Assembly (NCBI GenBank): GCA_937951955.1
Contig: CALGAD010000164.1
Location: forward strand, 1 to 5,925
Length of the DNA stretch: 5,925 nucleotides
Origin: an uncultured Bacillaceae bacterium
Lineage (GTDB): Bacteria; Bacillota; Bacilli; Bacillales; Caldibacillaceae
Direction: 5' to 3'
The first letter of the stretch is position 1. Each line of letters opens with the position of its first letter. Shown here piece after piece: positions 5,801 to 5,925 of this stretch. Below the pieces are notes generated by a model. The model saw only the letters and a list, made by a program, of their open reading frames with translations. It had not been told where the DNA came from and searched no databases. The translations under genes and the position numbers were made by a program.

Positions 5801-5925
5801 CGTAATTCTCCTTTTCTAAGTATTTTTATATGTTGTTCATGTTTACTTGATCATTTTATATACAGATTGAATAACTGAAATAAATCCATCGTTAGAAAAA
5901 TCAGTTTGCTATAGTGAGAATTTTC
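5801..5925 (-). promoter_or_regulatory. Upstream region and likely promoter of the PTS operon
   Basis: Read on the reverse strand, the best -10 candidates are TATATA or TATAAA within TGTATATAAAATG (5852-5864), about 50 bases before the EIIC start. No good -35 box lies at the right distance, which suits an activator-dependent promoter. TGTATATA plus AAA resembles the TTGTATATACAA operators of HutC-type GntR regulators, but only one half matches well. A distal inverted repeat AACTGA (5873-5878) / TCAGTT (5901-5906) spans the stretch upstream of the -10. No clear cre, sigma-54 -24/-12 element or antiterminator hairpin is seen, though the region may continue past the window edge. Confidence 0.35.

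Noticed and set aside
5801..5925. Sigma-54 promoter or BglG/LicT-type antiterminator upstream of the PTS operon
   Set aside because: No TGGCAC-N5-TTGCA element is present, and there is no terminator hairpin with a T-tract between the likely promoter and the start codon.

Overview
The window looks like ordinary chromosomal DNA from a low-GC Gram-positive bacterium, most likely in the Bacillaceae. The reasons are strong AGGAGG- or AGGTGG-type ribosome binding sites, hairpin-plus-T-tract terminators, a sigma-A style promoter, a Bacillus-like ClpP and a lactose/cellobiose-family PTS operon. I cannot name the species from this sequence alone.

Layout. Positions 1-339 are AT-rich and non-coding, ending in the promoter, leader and ribosome binding site of a forward-strand alpha/beta hydrolase (340-1269, HSL/GDXG esterase type). 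That gene converges on a reverse-strand clpP (1369-1965), and the two share a strong hairpin terminator at 1292-1338. Upstream of clpP is a 235-base intergenic region with two inverted repeats and, at its far end, the terminator of the next transcription unit (2125-2174). From 5800 down to 2204 on the reverse strand runs a complete beta-glucoside uptake and cleavage operon: PTS EIIC, EIIB and EIIA, then a GH1 6-phospho-beta-glucosidase. The last 125 bases hold this operon's upstream region. No regulator gene for it lies in the window.

How the genes work together. EIIC carries a beta-linked disaccharide or glucoside (cellobiose-like) across the membrane. Phosphate passes from HPr to EIIA (His76), then to EIIB (Cys10), then to the sugar. 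The GH1 enzyme hydrolyses the 6-phosphorylated product inside the cell; it has the Ser-Lys-Tyr phosphate-binding signature with the spacing known from LacG-type enzymes. ClpP and the hydrolase are separate single-gene units with no evident functional link to the operon. The terminator at 2125-2174 separates the sugar operon from clpP, which lies downstream on the same strand.

The gene content is conventional and I found no convincing undescribed system. The points most worth a second look are a ClpP that differs from the usual Bacillus sequence and lacks a visible CtsR box, a LacI/CcpA-like operator overlapping the -35 box of the hydrolase promoter, and possible RNA structures in the leaders of the hydrolase, clpP and the EIIB cistron. 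Two start codons were moved downstream on ribosome-binding-site grounds (clpP to 1965, EIIA to 4032).
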